Shown in pieces: positions 16,325-27,189 of a stretch of 64,000 nt of DNA; positions within the stretch are counted from its first letter, which is position 1; the number at the start of each line of letters is the position of its first letter. The DNA is taken from positions 123,955 to 187,954 of the forward strand of contig PDZV01000003.1 of assembly GCA_002753135.1 (NCBI GenBank), read 5' to 3'. The stretch is from Magnetococcales bacterium WMHbinv6. GTDB lineage: Bacteria; Pseudomonadota; Magnetococcia; Magnetococcales; Magnetaquicoccaceae. A model generated the notes under the pieces. That model ran no database searches. It saw only the letters and a program-made list of their open reading frames with translations, and had not been told where the DNA came from. The position numbers and the translations under genes are program-made.

Positions 16325-18151
16325 TCAGGTACACGTGACCGCCGGACAAGAGGTGGGGGGTATCGTATCCGGCTGCGCACCCTCTGTCGTGGTGGCCCGA
16401 GGACACTCCTGAAAAATGGGGTGCTGACACTGTTGACAACGTTTGCTGTCCAGGCGGCTGAAGATGGCTTGCAAGGCGGCGCTTTTCGAGCCAAAAAAAT
16501 TTTCTTCGCCGATGGTTTGCAGATAGCCTCCTCTTTTGAGCAGCGTCTGAGGTGTCTCTTTGACGCGGACCAGATAGAGACCACCGCCGTTTTGTCGCCG
16601 CAAGATGGCCTCCTGGGCAAGAAATTCAGCCCCGGAAAGATCGATGCAATTGATGCCGGGGGCAACGATCACCAGATGGGTGGAAGGATCGGTCATCGTC
16701 TCCAGGCGCGAGCGGATGGCACCGACGGCGGCAAAAAAAAGCGAACCTTCAATCCAGACAAAGCGAATATGCGGACACTCCGGGCGATCAACCGGCACCG
16801 CAAAGCGACGACTGGGATGATTGGGATCTGGAATGCGTGAGACCACGTTGGGATGCGAAGTTCTGGCCAGATAGAGACCGACCGACAGCATTACCCCAAA
16901 GAGAATGGAACTTTCCAGGTTGAAGAAGAGGGTGGCCAGAAAGGTGGTGACCATGATGGCGGTCTCTGGACGGCTGGTGCGCAGAATGTGGTGGATATGG
17001 TGCCAATCGATCAGTCCCCAGGCCACCAGAATCAACACCCCGGCCATGGCGGCATGGGGCAGATAGGAGGCCATCTCTGCCACCTGAGTGACCAGGGCGA
17101 TCAAAAACAGACCGGCACTGGCGGCAGCAATCGGCGTTTTGGCACCGGAGGCATAGTTCAATCCACTGCGGTTGAAGGAACCCGTGGCCACATAGGCGGA
17201 AAAAAAGCTGCCAACCAGATTGGAGACCCCTTGGGCGATAAACTCCTGATCGGCATCGATCACCTGCCCACTGCGCATGGCCATGGCCCGTGCGATGGAG
17301 ATGGCTTCGGTCAAGGCCAACATGGTGACGGCCACCACGCCGGGAGCCAGGGCATGCAGGGTGTTCCAGGAGAGATCCGGCAGCGAAAAAGGGGGCAGCG
17401 AAGCGGGCAGGGGATCAACACGGGTGATACCGGTCGCCCCACTCAGGGTCGGATCCAGCAACCAGGCCAGGCCGGTACCAATGGCCAGCGCAAGCACCAT
17501 GTAGGGAATGCGCGGCAGCAGGCGACGACAGATAACGCCCGCCAGCAAAGTTGCAACGCTGACGGTTACAATATGGGGGTTAAAATCCTGCGCATGTTGC
17601 AGGAAAAAAGTGACAGTTTGCGCAAAATCACTGTTTTTCGGGATCGGAACGCCGGTGAAGTGGCGGATCTGGTTGGTGGCAATCAACAGGGCGGCACCAG
17701 AGGTAAAACCGATGACCACGGCATGGGAGACAAAATTGACCAAAACCCCCATTCGTGCCATTCCCAAGGCCAGTTGCGTCAGTCCGACCAGAAAGGTCAT
17801 GGAGATGGCCAACTGCACATACGGTGCAGTACCCGGTTCCGCGTGAAAACTGAGCAACGAGTAGAGTACGATGGACGCAGCCGTAGTCGGACCGGAGACC
17901 AGATGCCAGGAAGAGCCAAACAGGGCGGCAACAATGGCAGGGATCATCCCGGTATACAGCCCATAGACAGGGGGCATGCCGGCAATCGCCGCAAAAGCCA
18001 CCCCCTGTGGCAACACCACAATGGCACCGGTCAAACCGGCAATCAGATCTGCTCTAACCGTTGCTGGCGTTACCCGATGCCACCAGCGAACAGGTGGAAA
18101 AAAACGCCGCCAATCCACTGCGGAAAGCGGTGTCAAACGTGCGCGCCTCAT
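16325..18151 (-). CDS. SulP family anion permease with STAS domain (copy 1)
   Basis: A 608-residue SulP/SLC26 permease. Helices run from about residue 20 to 420; the N-terminal signature DLIAGLTGAIVVLPQGVAFAAIAGMPPVYGLYTGMIP and SGPTTAAS are clear. The C-terminal STAS domain contains APGINCIDLSGAEFLAQEA, and the tail carries clustered cysteines (CQQC and CPRA). Substrates of the family are sulfate, bicarbonate or other anions. The frame opens at 18205, but I chose the ATG at 18151 because AAGGAGGGGG lies about 8 bases before it. It is divergent from the UspA gene and closely related to the SulP gene at 19457-21265. Confidence 0.9.
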   Translation of the reverse strand: MRRARLTPLSAVDWRRFFPPVRWWHRVTPATVRADLIAGLTGAIVVLPQGVAFAAIAGMPPVYGLYTGMIPAIVAALFGSSWHLVSGPTTAASIVLYSLLSFHAEPGTAPYVQLAISMTFLVGLTQLALGMARMGVLVNFVSHAVVIGFTSGAALLIATNQIRHFTGVPIPKNSDFAQTVTFFLQHAQDFNPHIVTVSVATLLAGVICRRLLPRIPYMVLALAIGTGLAWLLDPTLSGATGITRVDPLPASLPPFSLPDLSWNTLHALAPGVVAVTMLALTEAISIARAMAMRSGQVIDADQEFIAQGVSNLVGSFFSAYVATGSFNRSGLNYASGAKTPIAAASAGLFLIALVTQVAEMASYLPHAAMAGVLILVAWGLIDWHHIHHILRTSRPETAIMVTTFLATLFFNLESSILFGVMLSVGLYLARTSHPNVVSRIPDPNHPSRRFAVPVDRPECPHIRFVWIEGSLFFAAVGAIRSRLETMTDPSTHLVIVAPGINCIDLSGAEFLAQEAILRRQNGGGLYLVRVKETPQTLLKRGGYLQTIGEENFFGSKSAALQAIFSRLDSKRCQQCQHPIFQECPRATTTEGAQPDTIPPTSCPAVTCT

Positions 18152-18389
18152 TCTTGTACCCCCTCCTTTGTTACCACCATAGTACAAACAGGCGAATTCT
18201 GGCAAGCAGAACTGTACCTCTGATCGAGCGTGCAGCAGCTGTAATTTGTTTGCAATCAGAAAGTGTATTTTGTTGACAAGGCAACGCCTGATCGATTATT
18301 CCCCTCACAGAAGAGAATTGACAGCTTGCCACGGCCAGGAAACAACGGGCTGTATCGCCCAAAATAATACTTTTGCACAAGGAGTCGTC

Positions 18390-19247
18390 ATGAGCATGCA
18401 ACAACCGTTATCCGTTGGACATTTTAAAAATATTTTGTTGGCAACTGATGGTTCTGAGTTTGCGAGTGGGGCGGAAGCATTGGTTACGGCCATGGTGCGG
18501 CGTTTTGCTGGACAGGTGACGGTGATGCAGGCGGTGTTGTTTGACCCAGAGTTGGAAGCCCTGGCCGTCGATTTGCAGCAGCACCAGGAGCAGGCAGCGC
18601 GCAAGTCGCTGCAGGAAATTGCGGACCGCTTTGACCGGCAGGGTGTCTGCTGTGCCACCCTGATCCGCCACGGCCAATATCCCCATCAGGAAATATTGGA
18701 TGCCGCCCAAGAGATCAACGCGGATTTGATTGTCACCGGTCGTCGGGGTCGCCGAGGTTTGGCGCGCTTGATGTTGGGCGATACCACAGCGCGGGTGGTG
18801 GCGCAAGCGCCACGGCCCGTTCTGGTGGTGCCACGAGCGGGGGGAACGTTCTGGAATTCCTGCATTATGTTGGCAACGGATGGTTCCCTGTACAGTGAGC
18901 GGGCCATTGTCGAAGCCACAGTCTTGGCCAAAGAGGCCGACATTCCTTTGCGGATTGTGACCGTGGTGGAGCGCATGCAGCATCAACCTTATGTCGAGCA
19001 GGCCAAAGCGGCCATCGATCGGGCTACCAGCTACGCCCATGCCGCCGGTGTCAGGACAGAGAGTGCTATTCTCGAAGGGGATGCCGCTGCCGAATCGCTG
19101 GCAGAGGAGGCACACCGCTGCAGTGCCGGTTTGATTGTCGGTGGCAGCCATGGCCGTACTGGCTTGGGACGGGTCTTTTTGGGCAGTGTCATGGAACGGC
19201 TGTTGGGTAAAGTGTTTTGTCCGGTTCTGATTGCCAAAGGCCAATAA
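18390..19247 (+). CDS. Tandem universal stress protein (two UspA domains)
   Basis: A 285-residue cytoplasmic protein with two UspA folds: residues about 9-145 (ILLATDGSEFASGAEALV ... TGRRGRRGLARLMLGDTTARV) and 150-285 (IMLATDGSLYSERAIVEA ... GGSHGRTGLGRVFLGSVMERLL). The motif G-x2-G-x9-G-S/T typical of ATP-binding Usp is intact in the second domain and present with Thr in the first. ATG 18390 follows AAGGAG. The gene lies between two SulP permease genes that both point the other way. Usp domains in SulP neighbourhoods may sense energy state for transport, which is inference. Confidence 0.9.
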   Translation: MSMQQPLSVGHFKNILLATDGSEFASGAEALVTAMVRRFAGQVTVMQAVLFDPELEALAVDLQQHQEQAARKSLQEIADRFDRQGVCCATLIRHGQYPHQEILDAAQEINADLIVTGRRGRRGLARLMLGDTTARVVAQAPRPVLVVPRAGGTFWNSCIMLATDGSLYSERAIVEATVLAKEADIPLRIVTVVERMQHQPYVEQAKAAIDRATSYAHAAGVRTESAILEGDAAAESLAEEAHRCSAGLIVGGSHGRTGLGRVFLGSVMERLLGKVFCPVLIAKGQ

Positions 19248-19316
19248 ACCTCGACCATTGCTTGAAAAAACTTTTCAGAAGAGTTGCCTCTGCCAGCAGG
19301 CTGCAGGGAGCAATCC

Positions 19317-19355
19317 AACGGGATTCCAGAGTGTCATTTATCCTGGAATCCCGTT
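19317..19355. terminator. Hairpin between convergent usp and SulP genes
   Basis: AACGGGATTCCAG (19317-19329) pairs with 19343-19355 around a 13-base loop. It lies between convergent stops at 19247 and 19457. It has no strong T-run, so its strength as a terminator is uncertain. Confidence 0.5.
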
Positions 19356-19456
19356 TGCCATCAATAACCTGTCGGCTCACAAACCGATTTTAAACCTATA
19401 TCCCAACCATTCAACAGAGTTTGCCAAGACGCCACAAGTTGCTGCAGGGGCTCCCT

Positions 19457-21265
19457 TCACGCCGCTCTCGGCAAAGCATCACTTGACCTTTGCCCGCCGA
19501 CTGCCTGCAAGCTCCGACACTCCTGGAAAAGATTCAGGGAACAGTGGCCACACATTTCTTTATCCAGGGTCGGCATGATGGTTTCAATGGCCTCTTTTTT
19601 GGACTGAAAAATATGGTCCATGCCGATAGTGTGCAAATATCCCCCTTTTTCCAACAGGGTCAGGGGACGATCTTTCAGGCGGACCAGATAGAGGTCACCC
19701 CCAACCTGCCGCCGTTTAACCGCTTCAGCGGCCAAAAATTCGGCCCCGGAAAGATCGATAAAGTTGATACCGGAAGCGACAATCATCACCCGGCAGTAGG
19801 GGGGAGCCAAATGGTGCAAGCGTTCTTGCACGGCACTGATGGCAGCAAAAAAGAGTGATCCGTCAATACGGACAATACGCAGTTGCGGGCAAAATGATTG
19901 CTCTTCATCTGGGGTGATAAAATGGCGCCACGGATGGTTGGGGTCGGGGAGACGGGCCAGCAATTGTGGATGGGCGGTGCGCGACAGATAGATACCCAAC
20001 GACAACATGACGCCAAACAGAATGGCCATCTCCAGGTTGAAAAAGAGAGTCGCCAGAAAGGTTGCCGCCATGATCACCGCTTCTGAATGGCTGCTATGCA
20101 GGGTGTGCTGAATATGGTGCCAGTTGATCAAACTCCAGGCGACCAGAAACAGGACGCCGGCCATGGCAGCATGGGGCAGATAGGCGGCATAAGGGGCAAC
20201 CAGGCCGACCAGGATGATCAACAGAACACCAGAGCTGGCCGCCGCAATCGGTGTTTTGGCACCTGCATCATAGTTGAGTCCACTGCGGTTGAAGGAGCCG
20301 GTTGCCACATACGCAGAAAAAAAGCTGCCGATAAGGTTGGACAGACCTTGGGCGACAAACTCCTGGTCGGCATCAATCTCTTGACCGCTGCGCAGAGCCA
20401 TGGCGCGGGCGATGGAGATGGCTTCCGTCAGGGCCAGGATGGTGACGGCGATAACACCAGGAGCCAGAGTGCGCAAGGTGGTTAGCGAAAAATCAGGCAG
20501 GGAAAGCGGTGGCAACGATGCGGGCAAGGCACCGACCCGAGTGATGTGGGAGCTGCCAGGAGTGACTTGATCCAGCAGCCAGGCCACCACTGTCCCCACC
20601 AACAAGGCGACGATCATGTACGGAATGCGCGGCCACACTTTGCGGGATAACACACCAGACAGCAGCGTGGCCATGGCAACCGTTGTCACATCCCACTGGA
20701 TCTGTTCCAGGTGCTGCACAAGCAGCAGCCAGGTTTGCGCAAAATCGCTGCCACGGGGAACGGAGAGACCAAAAAAATGGTTGATTTGGTTGGTGGCAAT
20801 CAATAAGGCAGCCCCTGATGTAAAACCGATCACCACCGAATGGGAGATAAAATTGACCAGGATACCCAAACGGAGCAAACCCAAACCCAGCTGGGTCAAC
20901 CCCACCAGAAAAGTCATGGTCAGGGCCAGTTGCACATAAGCGGCGGAACCCGGTTCGGCGTGCAGGCTGAGCAGGGAGAAGAGGACGATAGAGGCGGCAG
21001 TGGTCGGGCCGGAGACCAGATGCCAGGAGGAGCCAAAAAAGGCAGCAATAATGGCAGGAATCATGCCGGCATACAGTCCATAGACTGGCGGCATGCCGGC
21101 AATGGCTGCAAAGGCGACGCCCTGCGGCAACACGACAATGGCACCGGTCAAACCGGCAATCAGATCATCGCGCAAGGTGGAGGGGGTGACACGGTGCCAC
21201 CATTGCAACGGCGGTAGCCAAGATGACCAGGCAATGGATGGTAGCACAGGTAACGGAATAGACAT
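19457..21265 (-). CDS. SulP family anion permease with STAS domain (copy 2)
   Basis: A 602-residue paralogue of the SulP permease at 16325-18151, sharing long identical stretches such as GLTGAIVVLPQGVAFAAIAG and GSFFSAYVATGSFNRSGLNY. Membrane part about residues 20-415, STAS domain after that with ASGINFIDLSGAEFLAAEA, and again a cysteine-bearing tail (CGHCSLNLFQEC). I chose the ATG at 21265, preceded by GGGAGA, over the upstream TTG at 21283. The protein-level similarity but clear nucleotide difference suggests an old duplication rather than a recent one; differing loops may reflect different substrate affinity. Confidence 0.9.
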   Translation of the reverse strand: MSIPLPVLPSIAWSSWLPPLQWWHRVTPSTLRDDLIAGLTGAIVVLPQGVAFAAIAGMPPVYGLYAGMIPAIIAAFFGSSWHLVSGPTTAASIVLFSLLSLHAEPGSAAYVQLALTMTFLVGLTQLGLGLLRLGILVNFISHSVVIGFTSGAALLIATNQINHFFGLSVPRGSDFAQTWLLLVQHLEQIQWDVTTVAMATLLSGVLSRKVWPRIPYMIVALLVGTVVAWLLDQVTPGSSHITRVGALPASLPPLSLPDFSLTTLRTLAPGVIAVTILALTEAISIARAMALRSGQEIDADQEFVAQGLSNLIGSFFSAYVATGSFNRSGLNYDAGAKTPIAAASSGVLLIILVGLVAPYAAYLPHAAMAGVLFLVAWSLINWHHIQHTLHSSHSEAVIMAATFLATLFFNLEMAILFGVMLSLGIYLSRTAHPQLLARLPDPNHPWRHFITPDEEQSFCPQLRIVRIDGSLFFAAISAVQERLHHLAPPYCRVMIVASGINFIDLSGAEFLAAEAVKRRQVGGDLYLVRLKDRPLTLLEKGGYLHTIGMDHIFQSKKEAIETIMPTLDKEMCGHCSLNLFQECRSLQAVGGQRSSDALPRAA

Positions 21266-21354
21266 AACGACAGATTCTCCCAAGGTAAAATGAAATTGGG
21301 AAAATGATGCCGTTTTGTGTGTTAAAATTGTGTTTTTAAGGTGTAAAAGTTGGG

Positions 21355-24300
21355 TTAAATCAGTTTTTCCATGCGTTGCAAGGCATCTTTGAGCGGTGGC
21401 AAGGCCTCTTTAAGGCGATATTTGCGGATCATCTGGACCGTCGGTTGCAGAAGATCGAGCAGATCATCTGGCCACTGCAATGCGCAAATTTCTTCCAGAA
21501 TCGGTTGACACGGGCGCGGTTGGCGCTCCTGTACCAAGGGAACCAATCGGCGCAGCGCCTCCAGTAAGCGTATATTATCAACAGGTTTTGCTGAGAGCGT
21601 TGCTGCCGGTTTCTGAGGCAAGGCAGACAAGGCAGCACGGATAACACGCAGCGCTTCGCCCATGCTCGCCTGCAGTTCAGACAGATCAATTTTTTGTTCA
21701 GGTGCAACCATTTGCAGTTGCGTTTCAAATTGTGCGCTGACGCTTTCCAGGTGGCTGCACCCCAGATTACCAGCCAATCCTTTCAGGGTGTGGGCGTAGC
21801 GAACCGCCTCCTGTGCTTGCTGCTGTTGCAGAGCTTGACCAATGCGCAGCACAACATCCGCTTGCTGCGTGACAAATTTGTTCATCAGATTCCAATACAA
21901 ATCCAGATTTCCGCCCAGACGGGCAACGGCACGCGCCACATCAAAGCCGTCCAACTTTGGTAAAGACAGTTCGCCGACGGTTTGCGTTGCTTGCAGAGAA
22001 AACTGCTGACCGTGCGGGTGCAGATGTCGCACCAAGGTGGCAATCAATTTGTCAACGTCAATGGGTTTAGAGATATAATCATTCATGCCTGCAGCCAAAC
22101 AGCGTTCTCTTTCACCCGTCATGGCATTGGCAGTCATGGCAATCACCGGTAGTTGTTGCCATTGTGTTTCGGCTCGAATGTGGGCTGTGGCACTGTAGCC
22201 GTCCATGACCGGCATTTGCAAATCCATCAGCACAGCCTGGAACGTGTGTTGCCGCAGCAATTCCAATGCCTCTTGTCCATTGTTGGCAATCGTGATCACA
22301 AAACCAGAGATCACCAATAACTCACGCGCCACCTGTTGGTTGATTTCATTGTCTTCAACCAAAAGAAGATGAGTGCCGCGTAGTGCGGCAAGTATGGAGA
22401 TTAACTCACCATTGTCATGAAGCTTGCGTCGTTTTGGTGATTTTTTTTGACCACCGAAGGAGAGCATGATGGTATCGAACATCTGAGAATGGCTGAAGGG
22501 TTTGGTCATGTAGCCATCAAGATGACCACCCAGCGCTTCTTGCTTCAAATGGGCATGATCAAATGCGGTTAACAGGATGATTTTGGGTTGCTGTTGCTCA
22601 GGCAACAAGGAGCGTATCTGTTGACTGCAGGCCAGGCCATCCATTTCCGGCATTTTCCAGTCCATGATCACCAATTGGAATGGTGCATGATGCTCTGCAG
22701 CTTGTTGTATGCGCTGCAAAGCCATCTGGCCCGAGTCGACACCTTCAACCACAAAGGAAAAGCTGGCCAAAACCTGCTCGATAATCTCCCGGGCAGTGCT
22801 GTTGTCGTCAACAACCAAGGCACGCAACCCGGCTTTTACCTCTGGTGGAATGATCAACTCCCGTTCTTCTTCTTCCTTGCCAACGCCAAAACTGGCGGTA
22901 AAGGTAAAAGTGCTGCCTTGACCAGGTTGGCTGGTGACGGAAATTTCCCCCTGCATCATTTCCACCAAACGTTTACTGATCGACAGACCCAAACCCGTGC
23001 CACCAAACCGGCGGGTTGTCGAGGTGTCTGCCTGGGTAAACGGCTTGAATAAATTGGCAATTTGCTGTTCATGTAGCCCAATTCCAGAATCACGCACGGC
23101 AAAAGAAATTGTTACCTGTCGGGGTGAGGAGTGTACCAGGAGAGCGGTAACCACCACCTCCCCCTTGGCAGTAAATTTGACGGCATTGCCAGACAAATTG
23201 ACCAAAACCTGTTCCAGACGTAACGGATCACCAATCAAATTCAGTGGAATCGCTGGATCGACATGATGAAGAAATTCAATGCCTTTTTCCTGGGCACGAA
23301 AAACCATCAACGTGCTGAGATGTTCAATAACCTCATCCAGTCGAAATGGTCCAGACTCCATTTCCAAACGTCCTGCTTCAATTTTGGAGAAATCAAGAAT
23401 ATCATTGAGAATACGCAACAATGAATGGGCTGCTTTGTTGATTTTTTCCAGATAGTCTTGCTGTTGGGCGGTCAATTCAGTACGCAAGGAAAGCTGGGCC
23501 ATGCCAATGATCGCGTTCATTGGCGTGCGAATTTCATGACTCATGTTGGCCAAAAATTCACTTTTAGCAAGGTTGGCTGCTTCCGCTTTTTGCGTACTGA
23601 TACGCAGTTCATCGCTGGTGCGTTCCAGAGCAATGCTCTTGTCGCGCAGCGAGGCTTCCACCACTTTTCGTTTGCCAATTTCCTCTTCTAACGCCTCATT
23701 GATCGTTTGCAACGCATTGCGTTGACGATTGGTCTCTTCAACCTGGCGTGTCAGACGCAGGGTACGCCGGCGCATGGCTTCAAAGAATATGGCACCCAAT
23801 AGCAGCATGGGAGGCACCGCACTGGAGGCCAGCAGAAACGAACGAGGCATGATGTGTCCGTATAAAGTGGATTCAGCTATCCAGGTTATCCACAACAACT
23901 CGGTACCAGGAAGGAGCAATTTGATGGTCAGAATGGTCTCCTCACGGTTTGCTGAGGTCCATTCGTGTGGGACAATTTTGCCCGGTGGCTGATCGCGCAG
24001 TGTGGATAACAAGGATTCCGTGAGAAAAAGAGAAGTGGTGGCAAAATATCCATGATGATTATGCACCAACAAATCTTGCCGTTCCATTCTCCCTGCTTGG
24101 GAACGAACATGCTGTGCCAACCATTCAAAAGGGAGTGTGGCAATCAGATAGCCACGTATCTGGTTTTTGAATAAAACTGGTGCGCTGATTTGCCACTGCT
24201 GCTGCAGTAAATGGATGGTTAGGGTGGGTTGCTGTACGGAAACCACTGGCTTGTTGGCATTGATGGGAGGAAATTCATCCTGACTGTCAACCAAAATTGT

Positions 24301-24678
24301 GCCATCCAGATCCGTAAAAAGCAAACGGGAAAAGTCTGGAAGACCATCTGAAGAAGCACTGCCCGATAACTGAATAAAACGATCCCGCATCGCTTCCAGA
24401 TTTGCATTCAGACCATACAGGGGCGACATACCCAGATCCTGATTGGTCAGATAGGTTTCAATTTCCCTGACCCGAGTCAACAGGACTACCTGTTCGGTGC
24501 GTGTGCGCAACTCCTCCTGCAATTGACTCGCACGCCGTGTCGTTTCGTTGAGCAGTCGGTTATCCGCAGCAAGGTACAACTGCTCCTGGCTGCGGAAACC
24601 GTGCCATAGCAACACCGAAGAATAGAAGAAAAAAAACGATGCCAGCACGACCGGCAGGTTGAAGACGATCCGTTTCAC
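21355..24678 (-). CDS. Hybrid sensor histidine kinase (sensor-HisKA-HATPase-REC-REC-Hpt)
   Basis: A 1107-residue phosphorelay kinase. A transmembrane helix at about 9-28 and another near 280-305 enclose a periplasmic sensor of about 250 residues. Then follow a coiled coil, HisKA with the phospho-His in [15 protein letters not shown] (near 383), HATPase_c ([18 protein letters not shown]), REC1 (VVDDNS near 623, phospho-Asp in [11 protein letters not shown]), REC2 ([10 protein letters not shown] near 770, [12 protein letters not shown]) and Hpt ([13 protein letters not shown] near 960). Layout resembles BarA/TorS kinases. The gene directly follows a solute-binding protein gene (23 bases), which likely provides the ligand-binding input. 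No cognate response regulator with an output domain lies next to it. Confidence 0.93.
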   Translation of the reverse strand: MKRIVFNLPVVLASFFFFYSSVLLWHGFRSQEQLYLAADNRLLNETTRRASQLQEELRTRTEQVVLLTRVREIETYLTNQDLGMSPLYGLNANLEAMRDRFIQLSGSASSDGLPDFSRLLFTDLDGTILVDSQDEFPPINANKPVVSVQQPTLTIHLLQQQWQISAPVLFKNQIRGYLIATLPFEWLAQHVRSQAGRMERQDLLVHNHHGYFATTSLFLTESLLSTLRDQPPGKIVPHEWTSANREETILTIKLLLPGTELLWITWIAESTLYGHIMPRSFLLASSAVPPMLLLGAIFFEAMRRRTLRLTRQVEETNRQRNALQTINEALEEEIGKRKVVEASLRDKSIALERTSDELRISTQKAEAANLAKSEFLANMSHEIRTPMNAIIGMAQLSLRTELTAQQQDYLEKINKAAHSLLRILNDILDFSKIEAGRLEMESGPFRLDEVIEHLSTLMVFRAQEKGIEFLHHVDPAIPLNLIGDPLRLEQVLVNLSGNAVKFTAKGEVVVTALLVHSSPRQVTISFAVRDSGIGLHEQQIANLFKPFTQADTSTTRRFGGTGLGLSISKRLVEMMQGEISVTSQPGQGSTFTFTASFGVGKEEEERELIIPPEVKAGLRALVVDDNSTAREIIEQVLASFSFVVEGVDSGQMALQRIQQAAEHHAPFQLVIMDWKMPEMDGLACSQQIRSLLPEQQQPKIILLTAFDHAHLKQEALGGHLDGYMTKPFSHSQMFDTIMLSFGGQKKSPKRRKLHDNGELISILAALRGTHLLLVEDNEINQQVARELLVISGFVITIANNGQEALELLRQHTFQAVLMDLQMPVMDGYSATAHIRAETQWQQLPVIAMTANAMTGERERCLAAGMNDYISKPIDVDKLIATLVRHLHPHGQQFSLQATQTVGELSLPKLDGFDVARAVARLGGNLDLYWNLMNKFVTQQADVVLRIGQALQQQQAQEAVRYAHTLKGLAGNLGCSHLESVSAQFETQLQMVAPEQKIDLSELQASMGEALRVIRAALSALPQKPAATLSAKPVDNIRLLEALRRLVPLVQERQPRPCQPILEEICALQWPDDLLDLLQPTVQMIRKYRLKEALPPLKDALQRMEKLI

Positions 24679-24701
24679 GCCGGTTCATCCAGCTTGGAAG
24701 A

Positions 24702-25598
24702 TTATTGTTTCTTGGCGAAAAACTCTGGAAAGTAGCTTTTGATTCCCGGATAGTATTTTTTTACGATGGCGTCATAGGTACCGTCCGCACGGATTTTTGC
24801 CAGATATTCGTTGAAGGCCTGCCGCAACTCTGGAGCATCTTTGGGGAAGGCGGCAGCCATTTCCTGAATTTCTGAAATAGGGCCGACGACTTTGATTTTG
24901 CCGGTCCATTTTTGCAAGTCCAACAAGGCATCGGCAACGTCCAGCAAGGAGAGTTCCGCATCGTTATTGAGCAGGGCGGGCACCATTTCGTTCAAATTGG
25001 TGTTTTTGGTGTATTTGCGCAGATCCAGGCCTTTGTCTTTCAGTCCATACAATCCTGGATCAAGGCAGGTTTTTTCCATCACCAGCAAACTTTTGCCACT
25101 CAGCAGTGCCTTGGTGTCCTGAATATCCTGATTGAGATTGCGACTCCCCTTGATCGGTGCCAGAGACGAATCGGCACGGGCAATCAACCAAACCTGCGTT
25201 GGAAAGATGGGGGAAGAAAAATCAACCACTTTGGCACGCCAGGGCAGGATCGTGTAACCCGTGGAAATCAAATCACCCTTGATCGGGAAATCTCCTTCAA
25301 GGATTACCTCGTCCCCTTTGCGAGATGCCTGTTTACCCAGCAAATCCTTGAGTACATTATCAAAATCTGTATAGACCAGCGTGTATTGCACGCCAAGACT
25401 CTTGGCAAAACCTTGGATGATTTCCACATCCATGCCATCCCCAGAGCCAGTAACAAAGTTGGCGTACTTGATTCCCAGGTGACGCAACTCACCCTTGGCA
25501 ACAATATCCTTAAGATCAGCCAGAGCAGGCAGAGGCTGACTTTGCGACAACAACACCAACAAAAGAGCAAGAGCAACAGACAACCGTTTAAAAATCAT
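24702..25598 (-). CDS. Family-3 type periplasmic solute-binding protein
   Basis: A 298-residue protein with a Sec signal peptide (LSVALALLLVLLSQSQPLPALA) and the periplasmic amino-acid-binding fold (SBP_bac_3): LKDIVAKGELRHLGIKYANF at the start, GMDVEIIQGFAKSLGVQYTLV, then TGYTILPWRAKVVDFSSPIF, and DGTYDAIVKKYYPG close to the end. No ABC permease or ATPase gene is next to it. Instead the hybrid histidine kinase follows after 23 bases, so it probably acts as a soluble receptor that presents its ligand to the kinase sensor domain. The ligand cannot be read from the sequence. Confidence 0.88.
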   Translation of the reverse strand: MIFKRLSVALALLLVLLSQSQPLPALADLKDIVAKGELRHLGIKYANFVTGSGDGMDVEIIQGFAKSLGVQYTLVYTDFDNVLKDLLGKQASRKGDEVILEGDFPIKGDLISTGYTILPWRAKVVDFSSPIFPTQVWLIARADSSLAPIKGSRNLNQDIQDTKALLSGKSLLVMEKTCLDPGLYGLKDKGLDLRKYTKNTNLNEMVPALLNNDAELSLLDVADALLDLQKWTGKIKVVGPISEIQEMAAAFPKDAPELRQAFNEYLAKIRADGTYDAIVKKYYPGIKSYFPEFFAKKQ

Positions 25599-25881
25599 GG
25601 GATATTTCTCCTCTGGCCAATTGAATAGCGCTTTAACCTGACCACGACAGATGTTGATCGTACCCCATAATAATTTTCCATTAATTCAAAAATTGCAAGA
25701 AAATTATCCGGAACATAGTAAAAAAACAGCATGTTTTTCGTTGTTATAAATATATGCTTGATATTAAACAAGAAATTTGCAACCAAGGGCTGGCTTGAAA
25801 TTTGCTGATTGTTGCTCCCAGAAATCATTGCTGATTCACAAAAGTTGATCAAGCGTTTGCACACGCCAACGGTCTAATCAT

Positions 25882-27189
25882 TCAGGAAAAAGCTGACAAG
25901 GGGGCGTCTGGATATTCGGCAGTGTTAAACTGAATACGCACGATGGTACCACATTGCTCCTTGCTGGTCAGTTGAATGGTCCAGCGGTAATGGTCGCAAA
26001 TCCGTTTCACCAGAGAGAGGCCGATACCCGAACCCTTGCTGTTCGAGGCATGAAAATAATGCAAGAAGAGCGTTTCCGTCTGTTGCGCCACCATGCCGCA
26101 ACCGCTATCGCGGACAGTGAGGGAGGTACAATTCTGTTCGATGGCAATTTCCCCTTGTTCGGTGTAGGCAAAAGCATTCCGTAACAAATTGGCCACCGCA
26201 ATGTAGACCAGGCCGCGATCTGCCGCCAGCATCAGGTGCGGATCGGTGCTGACCAGCAGATGAATCGGTTTGCTTTTGAGCAGAAAACGATGTTTTTCGA
26301 CTGCTTCATCGATCACCTCGGCCAGACGGGTATTTTCTCCGATAGAGAAGGTATGTTGCTCTCTGGCCATCAGCAGCAAGGTGGTGCCCATTTCTGCCAT
26401 ATCCTTGGTCGCCCGCTCGATCCGTTGCAGACGGTTGCGCTGTCGTTCAGAAAGAGTTTCATCGGAGAGCAGCATTTCGGTGGCGCTGAGAATAACCGTC
26501 AGGGAGGTGCGCAACTCGTGGCTCAAATCGGCGGTAAAGGCCCTCTCCCGTTCCATGAAGGCATGAATTCGTGCCAAATGCAGGTCAAAGGCATGGGCCA
26601 GTTCTCCCACCTCATCGTTGGGAAAATGGTCCGCCAACTGCAATGACCATTGATCCGGCTGTCGATTGCGCACCTGATGAGCCAATTCGGTTACCGGCGC
26701 GATAATGATGCCTACCAGCCAGATGCCACCCAGAGCTGCCACCAGGGGCGTAATCAACAGCACGCTGATGGCAAGCAGAATGATGACGTTTTGCTCCCGC
26801 TTGTGCTGCAGCGTGGTATCATACAGCAGAAAATAACGATTTTCCTGATAATCGGCCACCGCCACTCGATAGGAGAGTGCCCCGACGGTTAAATCGTGAC
26901 GACCCGGGGTCAAGGCACGCAAGTAGTGTGGAATCTCTTCGTTTTGTCCGCCGGATCCCCCCTGCATGTAGCCATGCAGAGTGACAGTTTTTGGCGGCAG
27001 GGAAGAGGGGTTGCGAATACGGCGGGCAAAAAAATCGTCCAACTCAGCGGTCAAGGTATCATCGATCAACCGCAGTCCCAGATCGTGGGTGGTCAACAGC
27101 ATGACGAGCATCATGACCATACTGACCACTGCACCAAAACTGGCAAAAGCTATCGCAACGCGAAAACGCAGGTCACGCGGACGGCGCAT
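25882..27189 (-). CDS. Sensor histidine kinase, EnvZ/QseC type
   Basis: A 435-residue membrane kinase: transmembrane helix near residues 15-35, a periplasmic sensor of about 100 residues (starting FFARRIRNPSSLPP), a second helix near 135-160, HAMP (ITELAHQVRN-like, PNDEVGELAHAFDLHLARI), HisKA with DLSHELRTSLTVILSATEML, and HATPase with NLLRNAFAYTEQG and GSGIGLSLVKRICDHY. The start overlaps the end of the response regulator gene by 17 bases. Together they form a standard two-component pair. The signal is unknown. Confidence 0.92.
   Translation of the reverse strand: MRRPRDLRFRVAIAFASFGAVVSMVMMLVMLLTTHDLGLRLIDDTLTAELDDFFARRIRNPSSLPPKTVTLHGYMQGGSGGQNEEIPHYLRALTPGRHDLTVGALSYRVAVADYQENRYFLLYDTTLQHKREQNVIILLAISVLLITPLVAALGGIWLVGIIIAPVTELAHQVRNRQPDQWSLQLADHFPNDEVGELAHAFDLHLARIHAFMERERAFTADLSHELRTSLTVILSATEMLLSDETLSERQRNRLQRIERATKDMAEMGTTLLLMAREQHTFSIGENTRLAEVIDEAVEKHRFLLKSKPIHLLVSTDPHLMLAADRGLVYIAVANLLRNAFAYTEQGEIAIEQNCTSLTVRDSGCGMVAQQTETLFLHYFHASNSKGSGIGLSLVKRICDHYRWTIQLTSKEQCGTIVRIQFNTAEYPDAPLSAFS

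Noticed and set aside
16853..18223. A long + frame opposite the first SulP gene
   Set aside because: Same kind of antisense shadow; the minus-strand SulP frame has clear domains and a ribosome site.
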